10,100 bases of DNA from Gammaproteobacteria bacterium (GCA_003229995.1 QIGJ01000011.1:1-10100), one strand, 5' to 3'. Shown: positions 1 to 6,164, counted from the stretch's first letter. Numbers and translations are program-made. Notes: a model not told the origin generated them from the letters alone.

Positions 1-390
1 TAACAGGGTTTATTCTGCACACATTTCAGCCAAACTAGTGATTTTAGATTGTGATTTTTCCACGACCCTGGAATCCATATAGAGCCTTGTTTTTTAGGTG
101 TTTTATTTTCACCACCTGCGAAATTGGGTTAGGAGCATGCAAATTCCACTATAAAATCAGTACAACGGCTCTAAATCAATTTTTATATGTTTATTGAGTA
201 AACAATCATCATCAAAATTACACAGTTGCCATCGTTGCCGCTATAATTAGCTATAACGTTTGAGAAGCAGGTGTGAAGTGTGCGTTCTTTAATTTCATGG
301 CCAGACGAAATGACGCATAATGGCCCGTTATTGCGGCGACAAGAGTGTGCGATTACATATGCTTTTTCTAGGTTTAATTCTCGCTCCTTA
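1..390. other. Intergenic region without a convincing gene
   Basis: I find no supportable gene here. Short open frames exist on both strands (for example 280-465 plus, which starts at GTG and runs into the palindromic element at 391, and 183-404 minus), but neither has a recognisable motif, a good ribosome binding site or a familiar protein composition. One plus-strand frame is open from the left edge to a TAG near position 80; it could be the tail of a gene outside the window, but 26 codons are too few to judge. I see no tRNA fold and no terminator with a proper T-run. Confidence 0.5.
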
Positions 391-552
391 GGGGCCGTTC
401 TCAATGACCTGAGTAAGCCTGATACGGAGGCATTTTTCTTGCTGGCAAGGCCCGGTGAGGCGTAATAGTTATTCTATGTGCAACGAATCACAACGCCGAC
501 AGCACGAAAAAGGACCAGAATAACGCCACGAACGGTGATTAAGAACGGCCCC
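391..552. repeat. MITE-like palindromic element flanked by TA
   Basis: The ends are inverted repeats: GGGGCCGTTCT at 391-401 is matched by AGAACGGCCCC at 542-552. Counting the flanking TA on both sides (389-390 and 553-554) the arms pair over 21 bp (389-409 with 534-554) with two mismatches. The interior is also imperfectly palindromic: a TTTTTC-TGCTG block at about 432-444 has its reverse-complement counterpart at about 500-513. There is no transposase gene. Non-coding size, a long hairpin and a TA on each side are what is expected of a MITE mobilised by an IS630/Tc1-mariner type transposase; that family assignment is inference. The element ends 45 bp before the start codon of the gene at 598, so it occupies that gene's likely promoter region. 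Confidence 0.72.
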
Positions 553-597
553 TAGTAACACACGAATTTTCCCAATACTTTCAGGTACCACAACTCT

Positions 598-2517
598 ATG
601 ACACCCGATTGGCTTAGCTCCATCCTTGAGTGGCTTACACTCAACCCTGACTGGGCCGGCCTCATTATTTTTTTTGTTGCTTTATCTGAATCGCTGTTGA
701 TTGTTGGTGTCCTCATTCCAGGGGCATTATTGATGCTTGGTGCAGGTACTTTGATTGCTATTGGCGCACTCGACCTATGGTTCACGCTTGCCTGTGCCAT
801 TGCCGGTGCCATCGTCGGCGACGGCATCAGCTTCTGGATCGGTTACCATTTTAAGGAGCGCATCCATAAGGCCTGGCCATTTCGCTCACACCCCAACATT
901 CTTTTAAAAGGTGAACATTTTTTCTTAAAACATGGCGGTAAGAGCATCGTTCTGGGACGGTTTGTGGGGCCTATCCGAGCTGTGATTCCGACCATTGCCG
1001 GCATTATGGGAATGTCGCCCAAAAGTTTTGCATGGGTTAATGTTCTTTCTGCCGTTGCCTGGGCTCCCGCCTATATTTTACCCGGCGTTGCTGTGGGTGC
1101 CTCATTCAACCTTGCCACTCAAGTGGCGACTCGCCTCGGCCTATTTATTTTGCTGATTATTATCACGCTATGGTTAATTGTCTGGTTTATTCGTCATGGC
1201 TTACGCAGTTTACAGTCAACACTTAGCGGATTCTCCATCCTGCTGTTTAGCACTATTGCTGCCTGGTTATTTGTTATTGTGCTATTTCATATTATGAGTA
1301 CAGATTTGTATTACGGTCTTGATGGCATCACGTACCAGTTTCTGCAAACCATTCGCACGTCAGCGGGTGATGATTTTTTTGCCGGTTTCTTTTTACTGGC
1401 CTCGACTGAAGTATTAGTCGTTTGCAGTATCGGTACACTTTTATTCATTTTGCTCAGGAAAAACAAATGGGCCGTGGGTTACTGGATTATCGCATTGTTG
1501 GTTACCGTCATCGTTGACCTTATTATTAAACACATTCTGACTGGCGTTTACCCCGCTCGTATTTATACTGACGCTGAACTCATTACTGTTGCCGACCCAC
1601 ACAATTATTATATTGTGATTTATGGTTTTCTTGCTTTTTTAGTCGCTCAACAGCTCCCTGCTATGCGTCGCTGGATTCCTTATGCTTTCGCGGCATTGAC
1701 CATCACAGGTATAGCGATGTCACGACTTTATCTCGGCAGCCAATGGCTCTCTGATATTGTTGGCAGTTTGGCTCTCGGTATTATTTCAGTAACGCTCTTG
1801 GCCATAAGCTATCATCATCGCCAACAACATACCCAAGCACTCCGCTATCTTGGCAGTAGCTGTCTTGTTATATTAAGCATTATCGCGTCATGGGAAATCT
1901 CTAAACAACATCAGTTCCTGTTGGCACTGTACACACCAAAAATAATCACTACAACACTGGAAGAGAACACATGGCAAACTACCCACTGGCAAAACTTAGC
2001 AACATACCGCATTAATATTCACGGTAAACCGTCACAACCCATGTCAATTCAATGGTCGGGAACGCTCACTAAGATCAATGAAAGATTAACTGAAATAGGA
2101 TGGTCTCCCGCAGTTGAACTCTCAACTCAAACAACACTGATGTGGTTAACACCAGAAGCTGATATCGCGATGTTGCCTATTTCACCGATGATACACAAGG
2201 GACATTATGAGGCTCTCAAATTTTACAAGCTCACAGAAAAGCCAGATAAAAAAAATGAAAGATACGTGCTGAGGCTTTGGTCCGCAAATACGACATTGCA
2301 ACCGGGTGAAAAACCGTTGTGGTCAGGTTTTGTACAAAAACAAACGCTCACTCAAAGTTTTATTTTTACCCACACAACAAACCAGAATAATTTTAATTCA
2401 GCACTACAAAACTTAACCGACACCATAAATCATGGCAAAGTGTTACGCCACAAAATACTGACGCATGACAGTAGCGCTATCCAATGGGATGGGATGGTAG
2501 TTTTGCTAGAAGAATGA
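598..2517 (+). CDS. DedA / PAP2-like / LssY C-terminal domain membrane protein
   Basis: This 639-residue multi-pass inner-membrane protein has three parts. Residues 1-200 are a DedA (SNARE-associated/VTT) domain, with E31, the PG at 41-42 and the GRFVGPIR block at 120-127 leading into TIAGIMGMSP. Residues 205-405 are a PAP2-like membrane domain, recognised by YGFLAFLVAQ and SRLYLGSQWLSD (375-386). Residues 440-585 are soluble and resemble the LssY C-terminal domain (about 452-562). DedA proteins are linked to lipid-carrier (undecaprenyl phosphate) or lipid transport and PAP2 proteins to lipid phosphate hydrolysis, so an envelope lipid role is likely. The PAP2 motifs are degenerate: the usual PSGH is replaced by DPHN (333-336), the RP pair is missing, and the second catalytic His is Gln382, so phosphatase activity is doubtful. 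The ATG at 598 fits the DedA N-terminus; only a weak AGG lies 12 bases upstream. The gene converges with the cluster on the other strand. Confidence 0.92.
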   Translation: MTPDWLSSILEWLTLNPDWAGLIIFFVALSESLLIVGVLIPGALLMLGAGTLIAIGALDLWFTLACAIAGAIVGDGISFWIGYHFKERIHKAWPFRSHPNILLKGEHFFLKHGGKSIVLGRFVGPIRAVIPTIAGIMGMSPKSFAWVNVLSAVAWAPAYILPGVAVGASFNLATQVATRLGLFILLIIITLWLIVWFIRHGLRSLQSTLSGFSILLFSTIAAWLFVIVLFHIMSTDLYYGLDGITYQFLQTIRTSAGDDFFAGFFLLASTEVLVVCSIGTLLFILLRKNKWAVGYWIIALLVTVIVDLIIKHILTGVYPARIYTDAELITVADPHNYYIVIYGFLAFLVAQQLPAMRRWIPYAFAALTITGIAMSRLYLGSQWLSDIVGSLALGIISVTLLAISYHHRQQHTQALRYLGSSCLVILSIIASWEISKQHQFLLALYTPKIITTTLEENTWQTTHWQNLATYRINIHGKPSQPMSIQWSGTLTKINERLTEIGWSPAVELSTQTTLMWLTPEADIAMLPISPMIHKGHYEALKFYKLTEKPDKKNERYVLRLWSANTTLQPGEKPLWSGFVQKQTLTQSFIFTHTTNQNNFNSALQNLTDTINHGKVLRHKILTHDSSAIQWDGMVVLLEE

Positions 2518-2519
2518 GG

Positions 2520-2550
2520 GTAATTACTATTTCTGTAATTACTGTTTCTG
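2520..2550. repeat. 15-bp tandem repeat and small palindrome at convergent gene ends
   Basis: TAATTACTATTTCTG (2521-2535) is followed directly by TAATTACTGTTTCTG (2536-2550), a 14/15 match. The self-complementary 8-mer GTAATTAC occurs at 2520-2527 and 2535-2542, so the transcript can form an 8-bp A/U-rich stem with a 7-base loop. It lies between the stop of the plus-strand gene and the stop of the minus-strand propeller gene (2539-2541) and includes that gene's last codons. A bidirectional terminator role is possible but weak, because the stem is AT-rich and no T-run follows. Confidence 0.45.
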
Positions 2551-3819
2551 TATCTCCGACCAGGTATTTTGAGCAATGCGTGCGACACCACCAAAACTAC
2601 CAATCCAGATGTTATCTTCAACGCCATTCGCCATGGAAAATACATTATTTGCAAACAAACCGTCACGTACGGTGAAGTTGGCGAAGGTATTGTTGGTCGC
2701 ATCCATTCGGGACAAACCTTTACTCGTTCCTATCCACAGGGTGTCCGTTGCATCTATGTAGAGCATAAAGATATGGTTTCCTGGCAAGCCATCTGCCGTG
2801 GTGTAATTAGTCCATTGATCCCCATCGAAACGGGCAAGCCCACCTCCCCAGGTACCCGCCCAAACAGTGCCAGACTGATCGACTTGCAAAGAAATAATGT
2901 AATTGGGATTGTAGGCCACATCGACATCAGACAAACCTTGCTCTTCTTTTTGTTGCGCATGATGCTGGGAAGCTTTAGCCGGATCATTAGTAAACTTTAT
3001 AGCGTCTCGCACCAGCTCAATAGACGCGCCCAGGCCATCTTCATGCTGCCAGTTAGTCCACTTTCCATCCTGATAACGTGCCAGTCCAGCTTCAGTCGCA
3101 AACCACATAACGCCATTCTCGCCTTCTTCAACGCCGTAAACCCAAGGATTAGGCAGGCCTCCTCCTGTATTTTCGACGGTAAAGGTATCCCAGGCTTCAG
3201 GGTCATCTAAACGCGCACCGGCGACTCGATTAACACCAGACCAGGTTGCGATCCAAAGGTCTCCGTTGCTCGCCAGTTGGCTGTCATAAACAAACTGATC
3301 CGCCAGCCCCTGCGGTACGTTGTAATTTGACCACAAGCCTGTCGTCACATCCATGACCGACAAACCACCACCATAACTGCCCACGATAAGACGATCATCA
3401 ATACGGCTTACATGAAAAATACCGTTCGATAAAACACCGGGCGTTTTATTATCGAATACCGTGTATTGATCTGAACCGGTATCGTAACGGATAACACCAC
3501 CGGAGGTTGCAAACCAAACCTGGCCGGGTTCTGCATAAATGCCTTTAACATTGCGATTGCCAATCTCAAAATGGGCAATACGCCCCGTATCCGGCAAACC
3601 CACGGTACCGGCTCCCGAATCTAGAATTTGTGCACGCGCAGTCGCGGCTTGAACAGGGTGAGAAGAGGTAACATCTTCACTTACACTTCCCGTAGATAGC
3701 CCGCTATCAACGGTAATAATGCTGTCTTTTAAAGAAGATCCCTCTTGTCCCAATTGATAAGAAAACAGAGCAATACCTACCGCAACGACTAAAAAAACCC
3801 CAATACTTCGGTAACTCAT
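2539..3819 (-). CDS. Membrane-anchored seven-bladed Reg_prop-type propeller protein
   Basis: This 426-residue protein starts with a short hydrophobic segment (residues 6-20) without a clear signal-peptidase site, so it is probably a signal anchor with the rest in the periplasm. A low-complexity linker covers about 25-75. Seven blade motifs of the W-x-(G/A)-(T/S)-x-x-G-(V/L) type follow, at about 101, 144, 188, 238, 319, 361 and 404, as in the two-component regulator propeller (Reg_prop) family. Six are spaced 42-50 residues apart; the gap between blades 4 and 5 is 81 and holds a charged insert ending in YNPNYI (303-308). No kinase, GGDEF or DNA-binding domain is present, and the protein ends just after blade 7. 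It is a paralogue of the upstream gene, which stops 15 bp before this ATG; a GAGG lies about 11 bases upstream. Its function is unknown; ligand sensing or protein scaffolding are the obvious possibilities. Confidence 0.88.
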   Translation of the reverse strand: MSYRSIGVFLVVAVGIALFSYQLGQEGSSLKDSIITVDSGLSTGSVSEDVTSSHPVQAATARAQILDSGAGTVGLPDTGRIAHFEIGNRNVKGIYAEPGQVWFATSGGVIRYDTGSDQYTVFDNKTPGVLSNGIFHVSRIDDRLIVGSYGGGLSVMDVTTGLWSNYNVPQGLADQFVYDSQLASNGDLWIATWSGVNRVAGARLDDPEAWDTFTVENTGGGLPNPWVYGVEEGENGVMWFATEAGLARYQDGKWTNWQHEDGLGASIELVRDAIKFTNDPAKASQHHAQQKEEQGLSDVDVAYNPNYIISLQVDQSGTVWAGTWGGGLARFDGDQWTNYTTADGLPGNHIFMLYIDATDTLWIGTSKGLSRMDATNNTFANFTVRDGLFANNVFSMANGVEDNIWIGSFGGVARIAQNTWSEIQKQ

Positions 3820-3834
3820 TTACATTTGCCTCGG

Positions 3835-4950
3835 TTACTGCGTCTTCTGCTGTTGTGTAGGTGGCTTTCCTTTGGCCAAGCGAGCCACGCCACTCCGTGT
3901 ACCTGCCCATACTTCGCCTGCTGGGGTTGCTTGCACTGCATAAATACTATTACCCATTAAGCCGTCTTTGCTTTGATAGGTCTGCCAGTTTTCGCCATCG
4001 TAATAGGACAACCCATTATTGGTACCAAACCAAAAATTCCCATCCGAATCTTGGTCCATACTAAAAACGACATTACTTGCTAACCCATCTTTCGCCGTAT
4101 AATTGTGCCATTTCTTGCCGTCATAGCGGCTCACACCGCCCCCCCAGGTTCCCACCCAAACATCACCGGAGTCCGCAACCATCAAACAAAATACATAATT
4201 TGGATTGTAGGTTTCTCGCCCTTCCGTCAAAATGCCTAAATCATGACGAGCGCGCGTACCCAAACCGGTATTGATACTGGTAGGTAAATCAGCGTCGTTT
4301 GTGGCTCCCATACCGTCTTTATTAGTCCAGGCATGCCATGCTTCACCGTCATACATAGAGACGCCCCCTTCCGTGCCCATCCACACTCTGTCTTGTGCGT
4401 CAACATCGATGCCATAAACCCATTCATTGACCAGCTCTTTAACATAGGTATCAAAGTTTTCTCGTTTGGCATCCAGTCTGTTTACACCGGCCCACGTACC
4501 CACCCACAACGTGCCATCAGACTGCTCTGTTGTTGAGTAAACCCAATAATCCGCTAAGCCGTGCATAGGAAAAAATGTTTGCCACTTGCCTTTTTTGTAT
4601 GCTGTCAGACCCCCGCCATTCGTGCCAAACCAACTGACACCCGTTTTATCAACAAAAACTGAGAAAATATATTCATTGGCCAAGCCCGCCGTTCGTGTAA
4701 AAACATCGCGCACGTCTCGACTGATCAAATCAACATAAAGCAAGCCCACTGAAGTACCAACCCAGATAGCGCCCTCGGCTTTGTCTACCGCCAGAGATCG
4801 CACATAAACATCTTTACCCACACCAAATGCTTCGTGCACATAAAAATCATTGGGCTGCGACTTTAATTCCTGGGCTGCAACAAAACTAAACGAAAGTAAT
4901 CCGCCTAGCATTAAAGATATAGAAAAAAACTTAAGGAAGAATACGGGCAT
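3835..4950 (-). CDS. Secreted seven-bladed Reg_prop-type propeller protein
   Basis: The 371-residue product begins with a typical signal peptide: a hydrophobic core at about 4-22 and a probable cleavage after VAA26. The mature protein consists almost entirely of seven blade motifs: IWVGTSVGL (62), SWFGTNGGG (106), LWVGTWAGV (148), VWMGTEGGV (189), VWVGTWGGG (264), FWFGTNNGL (306) and VWAGTRSGV (347). The spacing is 41-44 residues except for 75 between blades 4 and 5, where an insert ends in YNPNYV (248-253). There is no output domain. In the Reg_prop family such blades usually form the periplasmic sensor half of hybrid histidine kinases; here the propeller stands alone. It starts 17 bp after the cytochrome c stop and is followed after 15 bp by its paralogue, so the three are probably co-transcribed and may act together. 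The ribosome binding site is weak. The family call is firm; the role is unknown. Confidence 0.9.
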   Translation of the reverse strand: MPVFFLKFFSISLMLGGLLSFSFVAAQELKSQPNDFYVHEAFGVGKDVYVRSLAVDKAEGAIWVGTSVGLLYVDLISRDVRDVFTRTAGLANEYIFSVFVDKTGVSWFGTNGGGLTAYKKGKWQTFFPMHGLADYWVYSTTEQSDGTLWVGTWAGVNRLDAKRENFDTYVKELVNEWVYGIDVDAQDRVWMGTEGGVSMYDGEAWHAWTNKDGMGATNDADLPTSINTGLGTRARHDLGILTEGRETYNPNYVFCLMVADSGDVWVGTWGGGVSRYDGKKWHNYTAKDGLASNVVFSMDQDSDGNFWFGTNNGLSYYDGENWQTYQSKDGLMGNSIYAVQATPAGEVWAGTRSGVARLAKGKPPTQQQKTQ

Positions 4951-4967
4951 CTGAGGGTGTTCTCAAT

Positions 4968-5276
4968 CTAGTACATGGATCTAATGTAGGCAATAACATC
5001 ATCCATCTCATCACGAGACAAAATACCTTGGTAGGCGGGCATGATTTGCTTGCCTTGTTCAATAATAGAAATCAAATCGCTATTGGGCTTAAATAAACCT
5101 TGACCACGGGTAAAGTCCGGTACGCCGGGCATCGTGCCTCGACCACCGTCACCATGACAAGTCGCACAATGACGGCTATACACTTGCCCTCCATTTCCAG
5201 GGTCAGCAGCATAAGCCAAACTATTTAACAGTAGACCGATAAGAAACAGTACGAGTACAGTCTGTATTTGTTTCAT
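4968..5276 (-). CDS. Small periplasmic class I cytochrome c
   Basis: The product is 102 residues: a signal peptide (hydrophobic 6-20, probable cleavage after AYA23) and a mature domain of about 79 residues. The single heme-binding motif is C37-A-T-C40-H41, and M79 in IMPAY is the likely distal iron ligand. The final helix, DEMDDVIAYIRSMY, is typical of class I monoheme cytochromes. It should act as a soluble periplasmic electron carrier, or as a partner of the propeller proteins encoded directly downstream. Its heme would be attached by the CcmFGHI system encoded upstream in the same cluster. The start is supported by a purine-rich AAGGTGAAGGAAGG immediately before the ATG. Two palindromic repeats separate it from the thioredoxin gene, and before they arose it was probably tightly linked to that gene. 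Confidence 0.93.
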   Translation of the reverse strand: MKQIQTVLVLFLIGLLLNSLAYAADPGNGGQVYSRHCATCHGDGGRGTMPGVPDFTRGQGLFKPNSDLISIIEQGKQIMPAYQGILSRDEMDDVIAYIRSMY

Positions 5277-5320
5277 CCTTCCTTCACCTTGTTTGCTCTG
5301 TATTCAGGAATGTACGTATC

Positions 5321-5328
5321 ACCTAAAT
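5321..5328. repeat. Target-site duplication, left copy
   Basis: ACCTAAAT is repeated exactly at 5450-5457, on the other side of the 121-bp palindromic element. With the preceding C (5320) and the last base of the element (C5449), the match can also be read as 9 bp. Confidence 0.8.
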
Positions 5329-5449
5329 GTAACCGTCCCGACCCCTTCTGGAATTCACCATTTCTGCGTTAAAAAATGATCATTTACACTTGTAAATTCA
5401 CATTTTTTGCCTTGAACTGATAAATTCCAGAAGGGGTCTGAACGGTTAC
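5329..5449. mobile_element. 121-bp MITE with 27-bp inverted repeats
   Basis: Terminal inverted repeats of 27 bp at 5329-5355 and 5423-5449 (outer ends GTAACCGT and ACGGTTAC) match at 25 of 27 positions. The same 8 bases, ACCTAAAT, flank the element on both sides (5321-5328 and 5450-5457), which is the signature of a target-site duplication. The palindrome continues to the centre, where TTTACA-CT-TGTAAA (5383-5396) would form the hairpin tip. There is no coding capacity, so any transposase must be supplied in trans. It lies between the thioredoxin and cytochrome genes and puts a long hairpin into their common transcript. An 8-bp duplication would suit several transposase families, so the parent family is not assigned. 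The near-identical arms suggest a fairly recent insertion. Confidence 0.85.
5368..5396 (-). promoter_or_regulatory. Possible sigma-70-like promoter inside the MITE
   Basis: Reading toward the cytochrome gene, TTTACA (5396-5391; 5 of 6 to the -35 consensus) and TTTAAC (5373-5368; 4 of 6 to the -10 consensus) are separated by 17 bases. This lies about 90 bp upstream of the cytochrome start. Both boxes fall in the AT-rich core of the element, where such matches easily occur by chance. Confidence 0.25.
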
Positions 5450-5599
5450 ACCTAAATCCTGCAAGTGATTGCACGCACTCAGCATAAACTCTTGATCCGT
5501 ATAGCGAAATGAAACTTTTCGGCAATCATAATAAGGATTACGCTCAACGTTGTCATTCGCTCTACAAATTAATATCTTGCACTGCGCAAGCACAATCAC
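5384..5599 (-). CDS. Doubtful small ORF inside palindromic repeats
   Basis: A GTG-started 71-codon frame begins 16 bp after the thioredoxin stop. I do not recognise the protein and see no good ribosome binding site. Residues 1-50 come from the 165-bp palindrome and residues 51-71 from the inserted 121-bp element, with the TAA at the hairpin tip. If the insertion and one duplication copy are removed, the frame continues after G50 for 15 more codons (DTYIPEYRANKVKEG) and stops with a TGA (5275-5273) that overlaps the cytochrome ATG as ATGA. This could mean that a 65-residue coupled gene was interrupted. Equally, long palindromes often give chance open frames. I lean toward non-coding. Confidence 0.2.
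   Translation of the reverse strand: MIVLAQCKILICRANDNVERNPYYDCRKVSFRYTDQEFMLSACNHLQDLGVTVQTPSGIYQFKAKNVNLQV
5450..5457. repeat. Target-site duplication, right copy
   Basis: This is the second copy of ACCTAAAT. It is also the outermost 8 bases of the left arm of the older palindrome at 5450-5614, so the element inserted exactly at, or within a few bases of, that repeat's end. Confidence 0.8.
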
Positions 5600-5614
5600 T
5601 TGTAGGATCTAGGT
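5450..5614. repeat. 165-bp imperfect palindromic repeat
   Basis: The left arm 5450-5474 pairs with the right arm 5590-5614: ACCTA(A/G)ATCCT(G/A)CAAGTGATTG is shared, and the four mismatches over 25 bp are all transitions. The palindrome extends inward. I count about 41 matches over the outer 60 positions of each arm without gaps, including TA-AGCGAA near 5500-5508 against 5556-5564. The centre is near 5532. The right end stops one base before the stop codon of the thioredoxin gene. It could be an old MITE, an intercistronic hairpin that affects mRNA stability, or both. Its arms are more diverged than those of the neighbouring element, so it is probably older. No flanking duplication is visible. 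Confidence 0.65.
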
Positions 5615-5615
5615 A

Positions 5616-6164
5616 TTAATCACTTCGATTAATTTCTTCTCGAAGCTGATTGACCATTGAACGCGTATGCCATACTCGCTCGCCCGCATAGCGCGCAACC
5701 AAACGACCATTTTTGCCTATCAAAAAGGTATGAGGATAAGCCACAATACCAAGCTTTTCATTCGCTTCCTTGCCGCTAAGATCCACATAATTATTGTACG
5801 TCACACCTTGATCAGATAAATATTCCAGCACCAAGTCAACGTCCTCATCAATAGACAGCCCCACTACCGAAAAAGGTTGTTCTTTTAGAATTTGTTCTAA
5901 TTTCTCCAAACTCGGCAATTCTCTACGACACGGAGGACACCAGGTAGCCCATACGTTTAGTAACACAACTTCATCCTGTAGTGAATTAAACGATATGGGC
6001 TTTCCCTCCAGCGTGGTCATATCCAGATCAGGAAAAGGATCACCTATAGTGAGCTGATCAAACACAAATTCGGTTTGCTCGCAGCCACTCAATAACAAGC
6101 ACCCCGTCAGCATCAACCACAAGCTAACTTGTTTTTTTTTAATCTCTCGTTTATGGAACCTCAT
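5616..6164 (-). CDS. TlpA/ResA-like thioredoxin-fold lipoprotein
   Basis: The 182-residue protein has a basic N-terminus (KREIKKK), a hydrophobic stretch and a lipobox LLSG-C28, so it is predicted to be lipid-anchored and face the periplasm. The thioredoxin fold carries the active site WATWC76-P-P-C79 and the cis-proline P144 in VAYPHTFLIG. It belongs to the TlpA/ResA/DsbE-like reductases that reduce disulfides in the periplasm, often in apocytochromes or copper-site proteins. The active-site CPPC differs from the CPSC of the CcmG encoded in the same cluster, so it is a second, distinct thiol-redox protein rather than a copy. The ATG overlaps the end of ccmI by 14 bp and has no visible Shine-Dalgarno sequence, which suggests translational coupling; the next Met (residue 18) would cut into the signal peptide. 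A run of nine A's encodes K9-K11. Confidence 0.93.
   Translation of the reverse strand: MRFHKREIKKKQVSLWLMLTGCLLLSGCEQTEFVFDQLTIGDPFPDLDMTTLEGKPISFNSLQDEVVLLNVWATWCPPCRRELPSLEKLEQILKEQPFSVVGLSIDEDVDLVLEYLSDQGVTYNNYVDLSGKEANEKLGIVAYPHTFLIGKNGRLVARYAGERVWHTRSMVNQLREEINRSD

Noticed and set aside
90..120. Possible terminator hairpin (AGGTG ... CACCT)
   Set aside because: The T-run precedes the stem on the plus strand, and on the minus strand A's follow it, so neither direction gives an intrinsic terminator.
183..404. Minus-strand 73-codon ORF
   Set aside because: It starts inside the end of the palindromic repeat, shows no recognisable domain, and its composition does not look like a conserved protein.
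280..465. Plus-strand 61-codon ORF with GTG start
   Set aside because: The second half is read through the palindromic repeat at 391-552. Without that element the frame stops at a TAG next to the insertion point. No motif or ribosome binding site was seen.
2569..3210. Long plus-strand ORF of 213 codons opposite the propeller gene
   Set aside because: It is the antisense shadow of the 426-codon propeller gene, which has clear repeated blade motifs, and it has no domain of its own.
5321..5614. CRISPR array or attachment site as explanation for the repeats
   Set aside because: The repeats are inverted and make two single palindromes, not regularly spaced direct repeats, and no integrase or cas gene is present.
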